Shown: piece after piece, positions 53,800 through 64,000 of the stretch
Numbering within the stretch: position 1 is the first letter of the stretch
How the letters are laid out: the number at the start of each line of letters is the position of its first letter
Source: Lanius collurio
Lineage: Eukaryota; Chordata; Aves; Passeriformes; Laniidae
NCBI GenBank assembly: GCA_020086605.1
Contig: JACBWW010000004.1
Location: 9,400,135 to 9,464,134, forward strand
Length of the DNA stretch: 64,000 bases
Direction: 5' to 3'
The notes under the pieces: generated by a model
Seen by the model: the letters and a program-made list of their open reading frames with translations, nothing else
What the model was told of the DNA's origin: nothing
Databases searched by the model: none
Position numbers and translations under genes: made by a program

Positions 53800-54073
53800 C
53801 CTCTGTAGTCCAAGAGGTGCCCTTGGTTGTTGGTACTCTGGGCATACCAGGCTTGCAGAGAGAGCACCAGTGTGAGGAAGCCGAGGCATGACTGTCAGAG
53901 GCGCAGCAGCACCATGCGCAATATTCCTCCAACAGCTGCCAGCCTGTTGCCACGGAGATAATGACTTTTCCCGTGTCATTATTGATCTATCAACAGTGAG
54001 AGCAATTCTGCAGTCTGATATTGTTTAGCAAATAGAGTAATGTCTGCTGAACACTGAAAAAACTGCTATAAAA
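53800..54073 (+). ncRNA. SCARNA13: SCARNA13 (U93), tandem H/ACA Cajal-body RNA guiding U2 and U5 pseudouridylation
   Basis: Four hairpins fold in a row, each with a lower stem, a two-sided pocket and an upper stem. HP1 lower stem is 53803-53808/53853-53858 (with G-U pairs), upper 53818-53822/53840-53844, H box AGAGCA 53861-53866. HP2 lower stem is 53874-53879/53924-53929, upper 53886-53890/53913-53917, ACA 53932-53934. HP3 lower stem CTGTTG/CAACAG is 53944-53949/53991-53996, upper 53957-53965/53975-53983, H box AGAGCA 53999-54004. HP4 lower stem is 54010-54014/54062-54066, upper 54023-54030/54045-54052, AUA box 54068-54070. Pocket-to-box spacing is 15, 14, 14 and 15 nt, matching the 14-16 nt H/ACA rule. 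HP3 guides CCACGG (53950-53955) and ATCT (53985-53988) fit U5 flanking U53. HP4 guides GATATT (54017-54022) and ACTGA (54053-54057) fit U2 flanking U54. These are the known U93 targets, and human U93 is likewise a tandem RNA of about 275 nt. Exact ends are estimates. No canonical UGAG CAB box is seen; AGAG occurs in the HP2 and HP4 apical loops. Confidence 0.9.
53801..53934 (+). ncRNA. SCARNA13: SCARNA13 5' H/ACA domain (HP1-H-HP2-ACA)
   Basis: HP1 pocket strands are AAGAG (53812-53816) and ACCAGG (53846-53851). HP2 pocket strands are GCCGAG (53880-53885) and GCAAT (53918-53922). Both pockets sit directly at their upper stems and at the correct distance from the H and ACA boxes. By my reading HP1 is complementary to U5 snRNA flanking U11-U12, and HP2 to U2 snRNA flanking U6-U7 with one C-A mismatch. 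Target assignment for this half is inference. Confidence 0.7.
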
Positions 54074-54375
54074 TGCTGGAAAGTTTCTCAGAAGTCTGTG
54101 TACTATGTTAAGTAGAAGTACTGAATTTGTAGCTACTGTAGTTTTATGAGATTGGTCTATGAGATATTAAGCTGAACAGAATGCTCTTTAATAAAATATT
54201 TAGTGTGGTCAAATGCTTTTGGATTAGGCAATATACAGCACTAAATTCATGGATAAACACTTTTACCTGCTGATTAGACTTAGAACAATTTGTCCATGTA
54301 CACTCTAGAAACAGGTAATTCTGTCACCAGGTCCTGTCTTCTGTTAGTCTAAGTGAAACTTCTTGTGTTTTCCAG

Positions 54376-54510
54376 ATAATGATTTAAATCATCTGTTCAG
54401 AAGAAATATTAATGGGATTCCCGTAAGACTCCTGACATTTTGCTGATGTTCCTGTTAGAAGACCTATCACCTCATTTTGAAAACACTAATAAAAGCACCA
54501 GTGTTCAAAC
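54376..54510 (+). other. Candidate terminal exon of the SCARNA13 host with poly(A) signal
   Basis: The segment starts after a pyrimidine-rich acceptor ending in AG at 54374-54375. It contains AATAAA at 54488-54493, followed by a plausible cleavage zone. It is short and has no open frame, as usual for snoRNA host genes. An alternative last exon further downstream is possible. Confidence 0.35.
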
Positions 54511-56712
54511 TGCAGGGCTTAAATGCTCACAGTTAGTCATAAATTGGGTTACCTTCAGGCATTCTACTGCAGAACAGAATTATTATTTATAAATTTGTGG
54601 TTTGTTCTCACATGGTGTACAAGGAAATGGATATACAAGAATGATACTGTCAGCAGAAAGGTTTTCATTTGTTTTTAAAAGCGGGAGGGTTAAGGTAGTT
54701 AGTGAGAAAGTCTCATTTCAGCTTATCAGAACAGAACACTTCTTCATGTTCAAGTCTGATATCTCTGTGTCATTCTGAGTTGTGATAGTGACTGGGAATG
54801 AAGTCCTTTATTGTGCCCTAACAATTGATCTCTGGTTAGGTGGGAATTTTTTGTTTGTTAAAGTTTTTAAGTGGGATGGCTTGAGGTCCAGCTGTTCTGC
54901 ATGCCAGGTAAATAATCTCAGTGCACCATCGGTGTAACATCTGGCAGCACCAACATATCCTCTGTTCTGAGAGCATTACAAATGAATTGTGAACACTGAA
55001 AACACATCTGTGAAAAGTTCCAGATTAATTTGGAAATATGCTAGTTTGAAAAAGTTGTGCAACAAATGGCAGAAATGTAAAAATGCTGTGGGAGTTTTGC
55101 TGGGAAATTCACATTTTAGAATCTGAATGATATCTGACTTCCTGTTCTGGATATAACCTGGAGATCTATAAGTGAGTTTGTTTCTGAACTGGATAGGTAA
55201 TTAAATAATATCTATGGATTTATGGCATACTCCCAAGACAGTGTTTGCATTAGCCTTAAAGTCCATTTCGTAAATAAGAGAGGTAAAGAATATTTACAAA
55301 ATTACCTGTGCCTATTTAACTGATGGTGATAAACATGACCTAAGGCAGTTTTTTGACTTAAATTGTGTAAGGATGCCTTTGGCAGAGAGGGGTCATATTA
55401 ATTTTCAAAGGGAAAATGTCTGAACCCCACATTTAACAAGAAGAATGAAGATCACATTCAAGCTTGATTGTAGACCTTTAAAGGAGGCACTCTTTAGACT
55501 TCAAGCTCACTTCTTAATGTTGCTAATATCACTATGTACCTCTTTCCACTCTGCTTTGTTAGTTGTGACACTGTCCTGAAGCAAGGACAAGTGGTATGAC
55601 CTCTGTAATAGAGGAGCAGAATTATTCTTTGGGATAAGCAAGTTGCTTGCAGTTGTTCTGGATGATGAAAATCTGTTAGATCCTTGTTTCTCATTTGCAG
55701 GTGGTAGTGGTTCTTGAGTTCTCAGTATTATGGAGGAAGCATAATTGTATATGCATCTATTTCCCTGCAGAACTGAGAAAAACTACCTCTAACTAATAAA
55801 ACTACCTCTAAAACTGCCTCTTTTTACCCAAGAGTTAGGAATGCTAAAATCTTTTATGGGCATTAGAAAAAGACTGGCCAACTCAAGAAAAAAATTGATC
55901 TGCTAAATAAAAAGACACCATCATGGTATCAATTCCTGACCCGCAGAAGGCTGGCAGGTTGGGTTGTAACTAAATGCATGTCCTGTTCTTTGCTTCCTGT
56001 GCACTCCCTTTTGTCCAGTGTCGCAGAAACAGAGTCTTGAGCTCCAAAGATGGTAATTTGGACAACTGTAATTTACTTAAAGTGCTGGAAGTGTCTCGGC
56101 CTTTGGTAAGGCTGGGAAAACCCCAGGGCACTCAGTGCCTGTAGGAACGATTCTTGTGCCCCAGTTAAGATCTGCCGGCTCACTGTCCCAGCAGCTTTCA
56201 CTGGTGCTTTCGTTGGCTCCGTTCTTCAGAGCGTGCAGTGAGGCATCGGAGCACCTGCAATTATCGTGTATGCCGTGACCACGAGGGGGCCCTGGCAGCT
56301 CCTGGGCGAGCCCGGAGTTCCAGCGCTGGAAGGGCAGGGCTGGTACCTCGCTGCCTCAGAGAGCAGTTACATCCCTTCTGGTTCAGCACTTCTGAATTAC
56401 CTTACCTCTTCTATATAATTTTTATTTTTAATTACAGTATTTTGCTGTGTAATTTTGAGAATGCATCTCCTTACCAAAACTCACCTCAGCTTTAATAAAT
56501 AGCACTGGCCATTTGATCTCTTGTGGCAGAAGACAGTACCAAGTGTGTCATCACCTGTGAGTTTCATCTGTATGAGCTATTATTTCCCCAAGTAAAAATT
56601 CAAGACTTTTGCACACATCTCTGTATTTGTAAAATAGATGGAATTATTATGAAGAATCTTAATGATAAGGTGTTTTGTAAAGAGTTTTTTAAGCTCGGTA
56701 CTATAGTATTTC

Positions 56713-56718
56713 AATAAA
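56713..56718 (+). terminator. Poly(A) signal AATAAA with T-rich downstream element
   Basis: AATAAA is followed within a few bases by a T-rich tract, the arrangement of a working vertebrate 3' end. It could end a longer isoform of the SCARNA13 host transcript. Confidence 0.4.
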
Positions 56719-59700
56719 GATTTTTTTCTTTGCACACCCTTTAGTCTTTAATGTTTTCTAGGAATGTGTGTATACATTTTTGCTTGTTTTTAAGTTCCTG
56801 TAATGTTCCTTTGGAAAGGTACTATAGCCAATGTTGTGACTCTAAATCACATTATTTGCTGTTGCTTACTCTTTACTTGATAAATCTAAAAGTCATTCAG
56901 GGAGCCTAGAAACTTTTAATTGACACCCAGGTCCTTGGTGCAAGTGTTCTCAATGTGGTTTTATATTAGATTTAATATAAATAAGCTTTCATTACTGTAA
57001 AAATGTTGAGGGTAATTCCTAGCTATATATACTGCATGCTTGTGGAAGTGCAGAGGAGATATTTGAAAGCAGGGATGAAGTGAGTAGCTAAACTAAAATT
57101 AGTCTTTGCAACCCATAATACTTGTAAAAAAATGTTCCTAGTCCCTCTGGTGTATGAAGTGTTGTGCAGAATAAAATGATCCTCATCTCCCTTGCTTAAA
57201 TCATTTTGTGTATACTGAAACTTTCCAGGTTTTATGTCCACTGGAGTTATTTTGACTAAAATTTCACACAGGAGGTGTGCAATGGTTTAGGCTCTGCTAA
57301 AGAGAACTGGAATTTGGATGAGGCAGATGTGAAGTGTATTGCCTCTCAGAAGACAGCTCTGGTGTGGAATTTGAGGGCTTGAAACTTTACTGAGAACTGA
57401 TCTTTGACATGAATTGTGTATGGAAATCTGCCCATGTTTGACTGCAGTATGAAGTTCTGCAAAATTGCTTGTATATATACAAACAAAATTGAGCTGAAAG
57501 TATCTAGGGGTTTTGGGGAGGTTTTTGTTTGTTTTTATTTTTGGAGGGTATGTTTGTTTTGTTAGGGGTTGGTTGGTTTGTTTGTTTGGGTTTTTTTTCC
57601 CCCAGTGTGTGTGATACTGTCCCTGTTTTTCTGATTTTGTGTGGGCTGGGCTAAAGTCTGTTTGCAGTAGCAAAATTAAGGGGAGAACATGCAAAGGGGT
57701 GGGAGGCTGGGACTCAGGTAGAAGGGACCTGTGTTTCTCATCTGACACAGCTACAGTGGTTACTCCTACAGGTGGATGGAGCAGTGTCTTCTTTCCCAGC
57801 CTATTCCAGTCATTGTTTCTGTCCCTTCAGAGCAAGGGGCTTTTCAGAGCAGATGTGTAATCTCAGAAGGGACACTTGAGACAGAGTATGGAGACAGGAG
57901 AAGGAGTCAGGCTGACCAGAAGTGTCAATAAGGTGGTAGCAAGTCGGTCTGATTGTACAGATAGCAGGAACCACTAGAGACAAAATTGGGAATACAAGTG
58001 TTTGGGGTGAAAAAAAAATAATGTACCATGAAGAAAATGGAGGAGATAGGAATGAAGAGGCTAAAGTTTAGTGGAACATACAAACCAGCCTTTCCTAAGA
58101 GCATAGAAACAAATCCTTAAAGCTTTTAGGGGAGAGTTTAGTGGGAGTATATCTCAGCGTTGTGTGTCACCTTAGTGATCACAGTGTGGTGAAGAGCAAC
58201 AAGCTTGTGATCTTACATTCATGCCCTCCAGAAGTTACTACAGTCACATTCTGATCTGAGGTGGTTTGTGTAAGGATCAATGTGAACTTGAGTTGTGAAG
58301 TTTTGTGTTGATTTACTTCTAAGGAAACAAGTGTGGGTGTAAGTTGTTTAATGAATGTTCTTAGAGTTGCACCATAGGACACTCAAGAAACATTAGTTTT
58401 AGGCTGAACAACTTTCAAAATTGTGTGCTCAGCAGGTCAAATCTAAGTTTTCATTATGATATGAGATCTTGTTTTCCCCATAAGCCCATACATATTTAGT
58501 GCAGAGGCATTAATTTTGGTGAGCCCTGAGGTTCAAAAGGAAACTGCTTGCAGGAGGAGAGCATCAGGCCTTTAATATGCCTTCCTTAGATGGATTTTTA
58601 GTCTCTACTGTGGAAGGAAACATGGAAAATTAAAGTACAGTCCTCAACAATGCTCACTGCTGGTGTTTCTGTCTGAGTGTTCATCTTAATGTAGTTTGAA
58701 GGCTGACTAGGAAAAGCTCTTGGCCTTTGCAGTTGTAATTAGAATCAGTGAAGCAAATAGTATGTGAAATTGGAAAATTCAGAGTACTGCAAAAATTATT
58801 TTGGAAAGTTAGGTGTCTTAAACTGAGTTTGTGAAATCGGCAGGTGCTTTGAACTTGCTGTGGTTTAAATCCCTGCCTGCTGACCACAGACACTGATATC
58901 ACAGGTAAAGTGTATATGTCAAAAGTGTCCATGAGTACAGTAGGACTACATTTGATCACTTGGTCTGCAGAGGAGTGTTTACATGATGTGAGGAAAATTA
59001 GACCTAAACACGTAGCAGAAAATTAAAATGGGAGGAGGAGTGGGTGTGATGGGCATATTTGTATTCCTGATGTGTGGACTCAAAGATCAAGAACAGAGTC
59101 AAAGTATCTCTTGTGGGAGGTAAGAATGCAAATTCTTAAAGGGGAACCCAGAAACTTGAATTTTGAGATTGCTGCAGTTAATTGAAAAGAAAAAAACTTG
59201 TAAAACCGGAAAAAAACAATATACAGATGAGGGAGGTTTGGGGTATTTTGATATTCTACTCTCGATTTTTTGAAGTGTGAAAATGTGTATGTTTTGAAAA
59301 TCTGAGTTTCCAAAGAGTACTTTCAAATGCTCCATGTAGATACAGTGATTTTCATTAGTCTCACTGTGGACATACAGTGGTTTTATTGCTCATAACTGCA
59401 TCACACAAACAGGTTTTTTGGAGATGATTATTAACTATGCACTTTAGAGGGTAAGCAGTTCTTTCACAGAACAGGCAGCTTCTCCACAAATGCAAGCATA
59501 TGCATCTTTCTTAAATTTCCTTTAGAAGAATTTCATACTTTCTAATCCTTCCCTTGGAGTTAATTTCTTGCAATTCGGTGATTGACATTTCAATCCTGCA
59601 GTACTCTCAGCTTTTCCTCTTAAGTTCATAGCAGCCTTCTTCCCTTGCTAATATCCATGCCAGCTGAGATTGCTCCCCAGCTTCCTTGACATAGCCAGCA

Positions 59701-60679
59701 ACTTGCAGGATAAAGAACTTGGACCTGAAAGTTGTGTGTCATTTAATTGTAGCAGTTCGTGGGCTTGTATAAAGGCCGGCTTTATAATCAGCTTGACTTC
59801 ATTTTAAACAGACAAACAAAAGTATTTTCACCCTGGGAAAAGCTCTTGAGTTTCAGAACAATCACTTTCCTTGTCACAGTGGCACCCAGATCACTCTGAA
59901 TCATCCTTGGACTCCCTTTCCTATCAGTTGCCCTTTTGCTCTTTGTTCACATACTAATTTTCCATCCTTGCTAGTCCTGGGAGGCAGGAGGAGACAAAAG
60001 TACAGCCTCACAGCTGCTTTCTGTCACTGTGCTTAGTTTGAGACAATCAGAGTAAGTAGATAGATCTGGGCTCTGTTGTAGTTTCGTGTTTGACTACTTA
60101 GGTGAATGATTTAAGGTCTTTGTGCCATGGAAGGAGGAAAGTAAAACTAAGGACTTCCTAGATCAACAGTATTTTAAACACTAGCATACAACAGTTGTTT
60201 GGTGCAGCATGTGTTTCCCATCCGTTAAAAGACTAGATGTAAACAACTGTTCTACAAACCTGTCATGTCTAGGAAAAGAGAGACTAATAAAGGTGAAAGA
60301 GTAACTCCAGGCTACTGGGTATCAGGGAAATCAGTATAGCAAAGGTGGTGGAAGGGAAGCAAGGAATAATTTTAATTATGGAATGTCATATATCAACATT
60401 TGTCTTTGCTCTCTATTCAGAGGACTTCAGAGAATATTTTCTTAATTAAAAAAAAAAAGCCCCAAAACATTTGTGGAGAGTAGTAAGGAAGAAAACCTTA
60501 ATCCATTGGAATTGGACACGAGATTTGGTTTCAAATCCTGATTTACATGGAGCCTTAGCTTCCCCTGGCTCGTTTGCTGAGTGCCAACAGGGGCATTGCT
60601 GTTAGTTATAAAAATTAGCACTGAATACTCCTAGACCTTCAGCCTTCCTTCACACTTTCAAAGTACATGAAAGAGGCCC

Positions 60680-60740
60680 CCTTTAGGTACTGGAAGGTGC
60701 TATAAGTTCTCCCTGGAGCCTTCTCTTCCAATATGATCCT
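60680..60740 (-). mobile_element. Degraded CR1-like fragment
   Basis: The plus-strand text AGGTACTGGAAGGTGCTATA and CTCCCTGGAGCCTTCTCTTC resembles the reverse complement of a CR1 3' region (the part before the 'CTCCAGGCTGAAC' block). Similarity fades quickly on both sides, so boundaries are approximate. Confidence 0.5.
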
Positions 60741-63688
60741 TCCCGTGGGTTAAAACTACAGTGTGTTGCACCTGGCTGTGAGGTTGGACAGGACTGGACT
60801 TCTAGGCCAGCCTTGAGAGTTCATTGGATGTGACCAGACTTAGAGTGTATCACACTGTCTGTGAATTTGAAAATGTGGTGGTTCTTACTGAATGTCATTC
60901 AATACAATGTCCCATTTGCCCTGTGTTTCTGTTTCCTTAGTGTTGAATTGGCCATCACTCAGCTTTCCTCAGCCCCTCTGATATCTGAGGCCGGTTGGGA
61001 TGCAAGGGGGGTTATTTTTTCTGCCAAATTTAATGCAACAAAAAAATTAGCTGTATTCTTAAAGTGACAGAGTGTCAGAACTGATCCAGTAGCACAAAGT
61101 CGCACTCCCCTGTGGAGGTACTCAGTCTGTGCTCAGGTGTGGAGCCAAATTAGACAAAAGATAAGAGTCCAACATATGCAGCAGGGAGAATGTGAAATGC
61201 TGGGTTAAGTCCATGTGGTCTCTGGGTGAATAAAAGACTGGAAGTTAGCTTGGTTTGCCAGTGTGGTCCTTGGCCTAGGGCTCCTGAGGATATGCTGTTT
61301 CAGCATCAGCATTTAAGAGTTTATAGTTCTTGATTCCTCCCTAACTAAGGAGAGAGTTCTTCTGTAGCAACTCTGACCACCACCCACAAAAGCTGTCTGT
61401 CATGAAATGTGCAACGTCTAGTGGCTATAAAACAACACACAAAAAATGCTGAGAAGCCCCAATATTGAAACCTCTCATGCTAAAGACATGTCACTGGTAT
61501 GCTGCACAGAAATGTTACTCTGTCAATAAATGCTGTCCCTCCCACCCTGACTGCCATGTGATTCATTATTTGAATAACAATTTTGCACTGCTGTACCCAG
61601 GCAAACATAAAGGAAAACATCCTAGTATCTTGTAATACTTGTTTGTCATTGGTTATGAACATGAATAAATGGGTGTGTTGCGCTGAGAGAGCAGTTACCC
61701 TGCAGCATTTTACATGGCTCTCTGATACCCTACAGACGTCATGCAGGCCCTCCTGCACAGTAAGCCATGACAACACCGTTGTTACTTTTGCAGGATTTGG
61801 TGCTTTCCACCCAGTCTCTTGGGCATTCTGCTCATCACAGGAAATGGCTGAAAATGGTATATATTCACTGACTAAATGCTTGTGGTTTGGTTTAGAGGTT
61901 GGGCCAACTGCTTCTAAAAATATATTCCTTTCTTGCAAAGAAAGAGAGCTAGGGCTTCTGTTCTTTCCTTTTTAGAAGCCCCTCCACCCTTCCACACTGC
62001 TTGCAGTCATTCTAACCTCTCCTTTGTAATTTAGGTGTGGTTTGTGGGCAGCTTTGTATTGTTTGGGTAGTGCAATGAATGCTCATTTACTTAATGCCTG
62101 CTGTTTGCTTGTGTGCAGGGATTTTTCTAACTCAGCATGTACAAGCTGTTTGAGGGAGTAAAATCAGAGCCATGAAAGCCTCCACATGGGGAAATGCAGA
62201 AGAGGAGCTTAATTCAAGCAGGTTTTAGATACAGTGATACATTGTCCCCCACCAGCAAGCCTTCTGAATGCAAGGAGATTAAAAGGTCTAGGTATGCACA
62301 GTAACTTCCTGGAGGTGGTTTCCTAAGGCATTAATAGCTATCAGTAACAGTAGTTCGTCTGCTCACCATGATAACTGAGCCCGTTTTCCCAAGGCAAATT
62401 CACAAGTAAGATTTTATATTCTCTGTCATCTACCTTTTCTAGACAACATTCCTTTGGAGTGCTACCCTTTTGGGTTGTATCCATTTCCTCACACTGTTCC
62501 AAAGGTCATTGAGAGATAATCAGCTCTGAATTACCATGGGCAAGAGCAGTTGTACAGGCACAGATTCAATTTTACACAGTCTTTATGAACTTCCTCCAAG
62601 TAAATAGTCTGTCAAAGCCAAGCTAGTGAATAAATTATTTTCCAAGTTAGATGAAAGGCTTGTCCAGAAACACAAAGAGATTACATCAGGCAGTTGCCCT
62701 CTCAGTGACAATTTAAAAGGTCGTAGTCACCCCCAATTGTACCACTACAGTATGTATCGTGGGCAGTCGAAGCTTCAGTGTCAGAACCATCTGTAAAAGT
62801 GCACTCCTTACCATGAACTCCCGACAAAATTTCCTGTGACCTTTTCCACTGCTGGTGTGGGATAGGGATTCCTGATGGCTTTGGCAGCAATATAAATACA
62901 GAGCTATTCCAGTTAAGAGTGTGGCACATGGATGGCAGATCACCCTGCTGGCTGTGGGCAGAAGCGAGTCCGTGAAGGCTCTGCAGCCAGAGAACACGGT
63001 TGGTGTGAGTTTGCCAACCCACCCAGCATCAGAGAGCTGTCATCCCCTGCCTCTCGCAGAATCGGGGAGATCACTCTTTCTTCACTTCTTAACTATGTAT
63101 CTCGAGGCTCTTGGCCACGGAACTGTTATGTGTAATCAGAGATTTTTATCGCAAATAAAAATCTGCTCGTTAGGCATATGAACCTCCCAACTTCCCAGCA
63201 GCAGAGGGCAGCAATAGAACTCCTGCCAAAGAGGGTGGTTTAGTGCTTTATGAAATACAAGCTTTTCACATGCTCATTCAGTTTGTTTACATTATATTAT
63301 TGTTCAAATATGAAGAAGCTGTTCATTCTTTCCTCCTTCCCTCCCTGTGGCTCAGCACCCAGGCTCTCATATGATTACAAATTTCTGATGCTGCAGATGG
63401 AGCGCAAGATGTTGATGACTCTGGCTTCTCTTGATGGGCTACAGAGCTGGTGCTGTGGCTGGCAACGCACCTCCACTGCTGCTCCTTTTACTTCTGATTT
63501 TTTTCCATAATTGAGCACACACAGTAGACTTTGTGCCTGGATCAGTACTACAGTGGAAACAGGTTTTGTTTCCTAGGTTTTCGTTGATTTTTCTCCCCAA
63601 AATATCACTTCATGCATCCAAATGAATGCCTGTTGGCAGTGCCAGTGATGAGCTGGGGTTTTCATGCACGTGTAACTGCTGAGATACA

Positions 63689-63710
63689 GCCTGCCTGCCT
63701 GCCTGCCTGC
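63689..63710. repeat. (GCCT)n microsatellite
   Basis: GCCT repeats about five and a half times, just upstream of the CpG island at the window end. Confidence 0.9.
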
Positions 63711-63749
63711 TTTGGTGGCCATTCAAAAGAAACATCAAAAGACTTTCCC

Positions 63750-64000
63750 ACGTGTTGGCAGGGATCTCCGGAGCTACCGGCACGTGCAAGGATCGCCCGG
63801 GGCTTGTCGCCCGTCACCTGATGTTGGGTGACTCCCAGAGCTCCGAGTTGCCCAGAATACGATACTGTGAGAAACTCAGCTTCTCCTCTTCCGCTGCATT
63901 TTACTCTGCTAAAAATAGCAGAGTGCGGCCGCTCACCTCGCGGCCACGGCCCCGCGCCGAGGGCAGCGGGGCTGGGCTGTGCTTGCGCGGCGGCAGCGGG
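63750..64000. promoter_or_regulatory. Edge of a CpG island at the window end (possible SYNE3 promoter)
   Basis: CpG density rises from about 63750 and is very high by 63925-64000, where the window cuts it off. In mammals SYNE3 is the next gene beyond SNHG10, transcribed away from GLRX5. This island would suit its promoter, but no coding sequence is visible to prove it. Confidence 0.5.
63904..63923. promoter_or_regulatory. MEF2-type site inside a perfect palindromic 20-mer
   Basis: CTCTGCTA and TAGCAGAG form perfect 8-bp inverted arms around AAAA. The centre, CTAAAAATAG at 63909-63918, is an exact MEF2 consensus (CTA, four or five A/T, TAG). It lies at the entry of the CpG island. Confidence 0.6.

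Larger units (their letters stand above)
51780..54510 (+). ncRNA. SNHG10: Putative non-coding host transcript of SCARNA13 (SNHG10-like)
   Basis: This is inferred from the scaRNA inside it and from known head-to-head synteny of SNHG10 with GLRX5. A strong splice donor GTAAGT sits at 52717-52722. A good acceptor (pyrimidine tract ending TTTTCCAG) ends at 54375, and AATAAA at 54488-54493 would close a short last exon of about 135 nt. SCARNA13 (about 53800-54073) then lies in the intron, as usual for H/ACA RNAs. Other acceptor-like sites (ending 53260, 55700) and later poly(A) signals (56713-56718) mean the exon structure is uncertain. GC-rich open frames at 51734-52165 and 52185-52697 show no recognisable protein. 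Confidence 0.4.
54511..63749. other. Non-coding stretch downstream of the SCARNA13 host
   Basis: The stretch holds a CR1-like scrap near 60.7 kb and T/G-rich simple sequence near 57520-57603. Acceptor-like and poly(A) signals (55700, 56713-56718) could belong to longer host isoforms. A small GC-richer patch lies at 56235-56360. No protein-coding exon is recognised. Confidence 0.6.

Noticed and set aside
57287..57748. 153-codon minus-strand open frame
   Set aside because: The middle is translated from T/G-rich simple sequence (Lys/Asn/Thr/Pro-rich), which is typical of a chance frame.
61480..61975. Overlapping 152- and 130-codon frames on opposite strands
   Set aside because: Both are unlike any known protein, and they overlap antisense over most of their length; chance frames.
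63920..63950. Minus-strand splice donor GCGAG|GTGAGC in the terminal CpG island
   Set aside because: The motif is good, but GC-rich islands produce such donors often and no exon or peptide on minus is recognisable before the window ends.

Overview
The window is vertebrate nuclear DNA, AT-rich and gene-poor, with CpG-rich promoter islands, GT-AG introns, poly(A) signals and CR1-type LINE fragments. CR1 remnants, low repeat content and an assembly gap inside a very GC-rich first exon point to a bird or another sauropsid. The only protein-coding gene I can support is GLRX5 on the minus strand. It is a two-exon nuclear gene for the mitochondrial CGFS monothiol glutaredoxin that handles [2Fe-2S] clusters.

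Layout: 1-44,280 is long non-coding sequence with no recognisable gene. It holds a short tandem/satellite-like patch (6.07-6.6 kb), three GC-rich islands (10.66-10.88, 21.57-22.26 and 38.0-38.76 kb, the last with a 12-bp minisatellite), simple repeats and a CR1 scrap. 44.28-51.42 kb is GLRX5: 3'UTR, exon 2, a 5.05-kb intron with a CR1 fragment, then exon 1. Exon 1 runs into a 360-N gap whose two sides carry the same 52 bp, so the gap is probably an unmerged contig overlap and not missing DNA. 51.42-51.8 kb is a CpG-rich, apparently bidirectional promoter with four CCAAT/ATTGG boxes.

On the other side of that promoter, on the plus strand, 53.80-54.07 kb folds as four consecutive H/ACA hairpins with H, ACA, H and AUA boxes. 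The third and fourth pockets are complementary to U5 around U53 and U2 around U54, the two targets known for scaRNA U93/SCARNA13. In mammals SCARNA13 lies in the non-coding host gene SNHG10, head-to-head with GLRX5, so position and sequence agree. A plausible host transcript runs from about 51.78 to 54.51 kb. The first two pockets also fit spliceosomal RNAs (U5 near U11 and U2 near U6), which gives an alternating U5-U2-U5-U2 guide array; I regard this as the most interesting observation here.

54.5-63.75 kb is non-coding with a degraded CR1 piece and a few 3'-end-like signals. At 63.75-64.0 kb a new CpG island begins, containing a palindromic MEF2-type site. By vertebrate gene order it may be the start of SYNE3, but no coding sequence is visible. 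snRNA sequences, numbering and gene order are recalled knowledge; no search or folding program was run.
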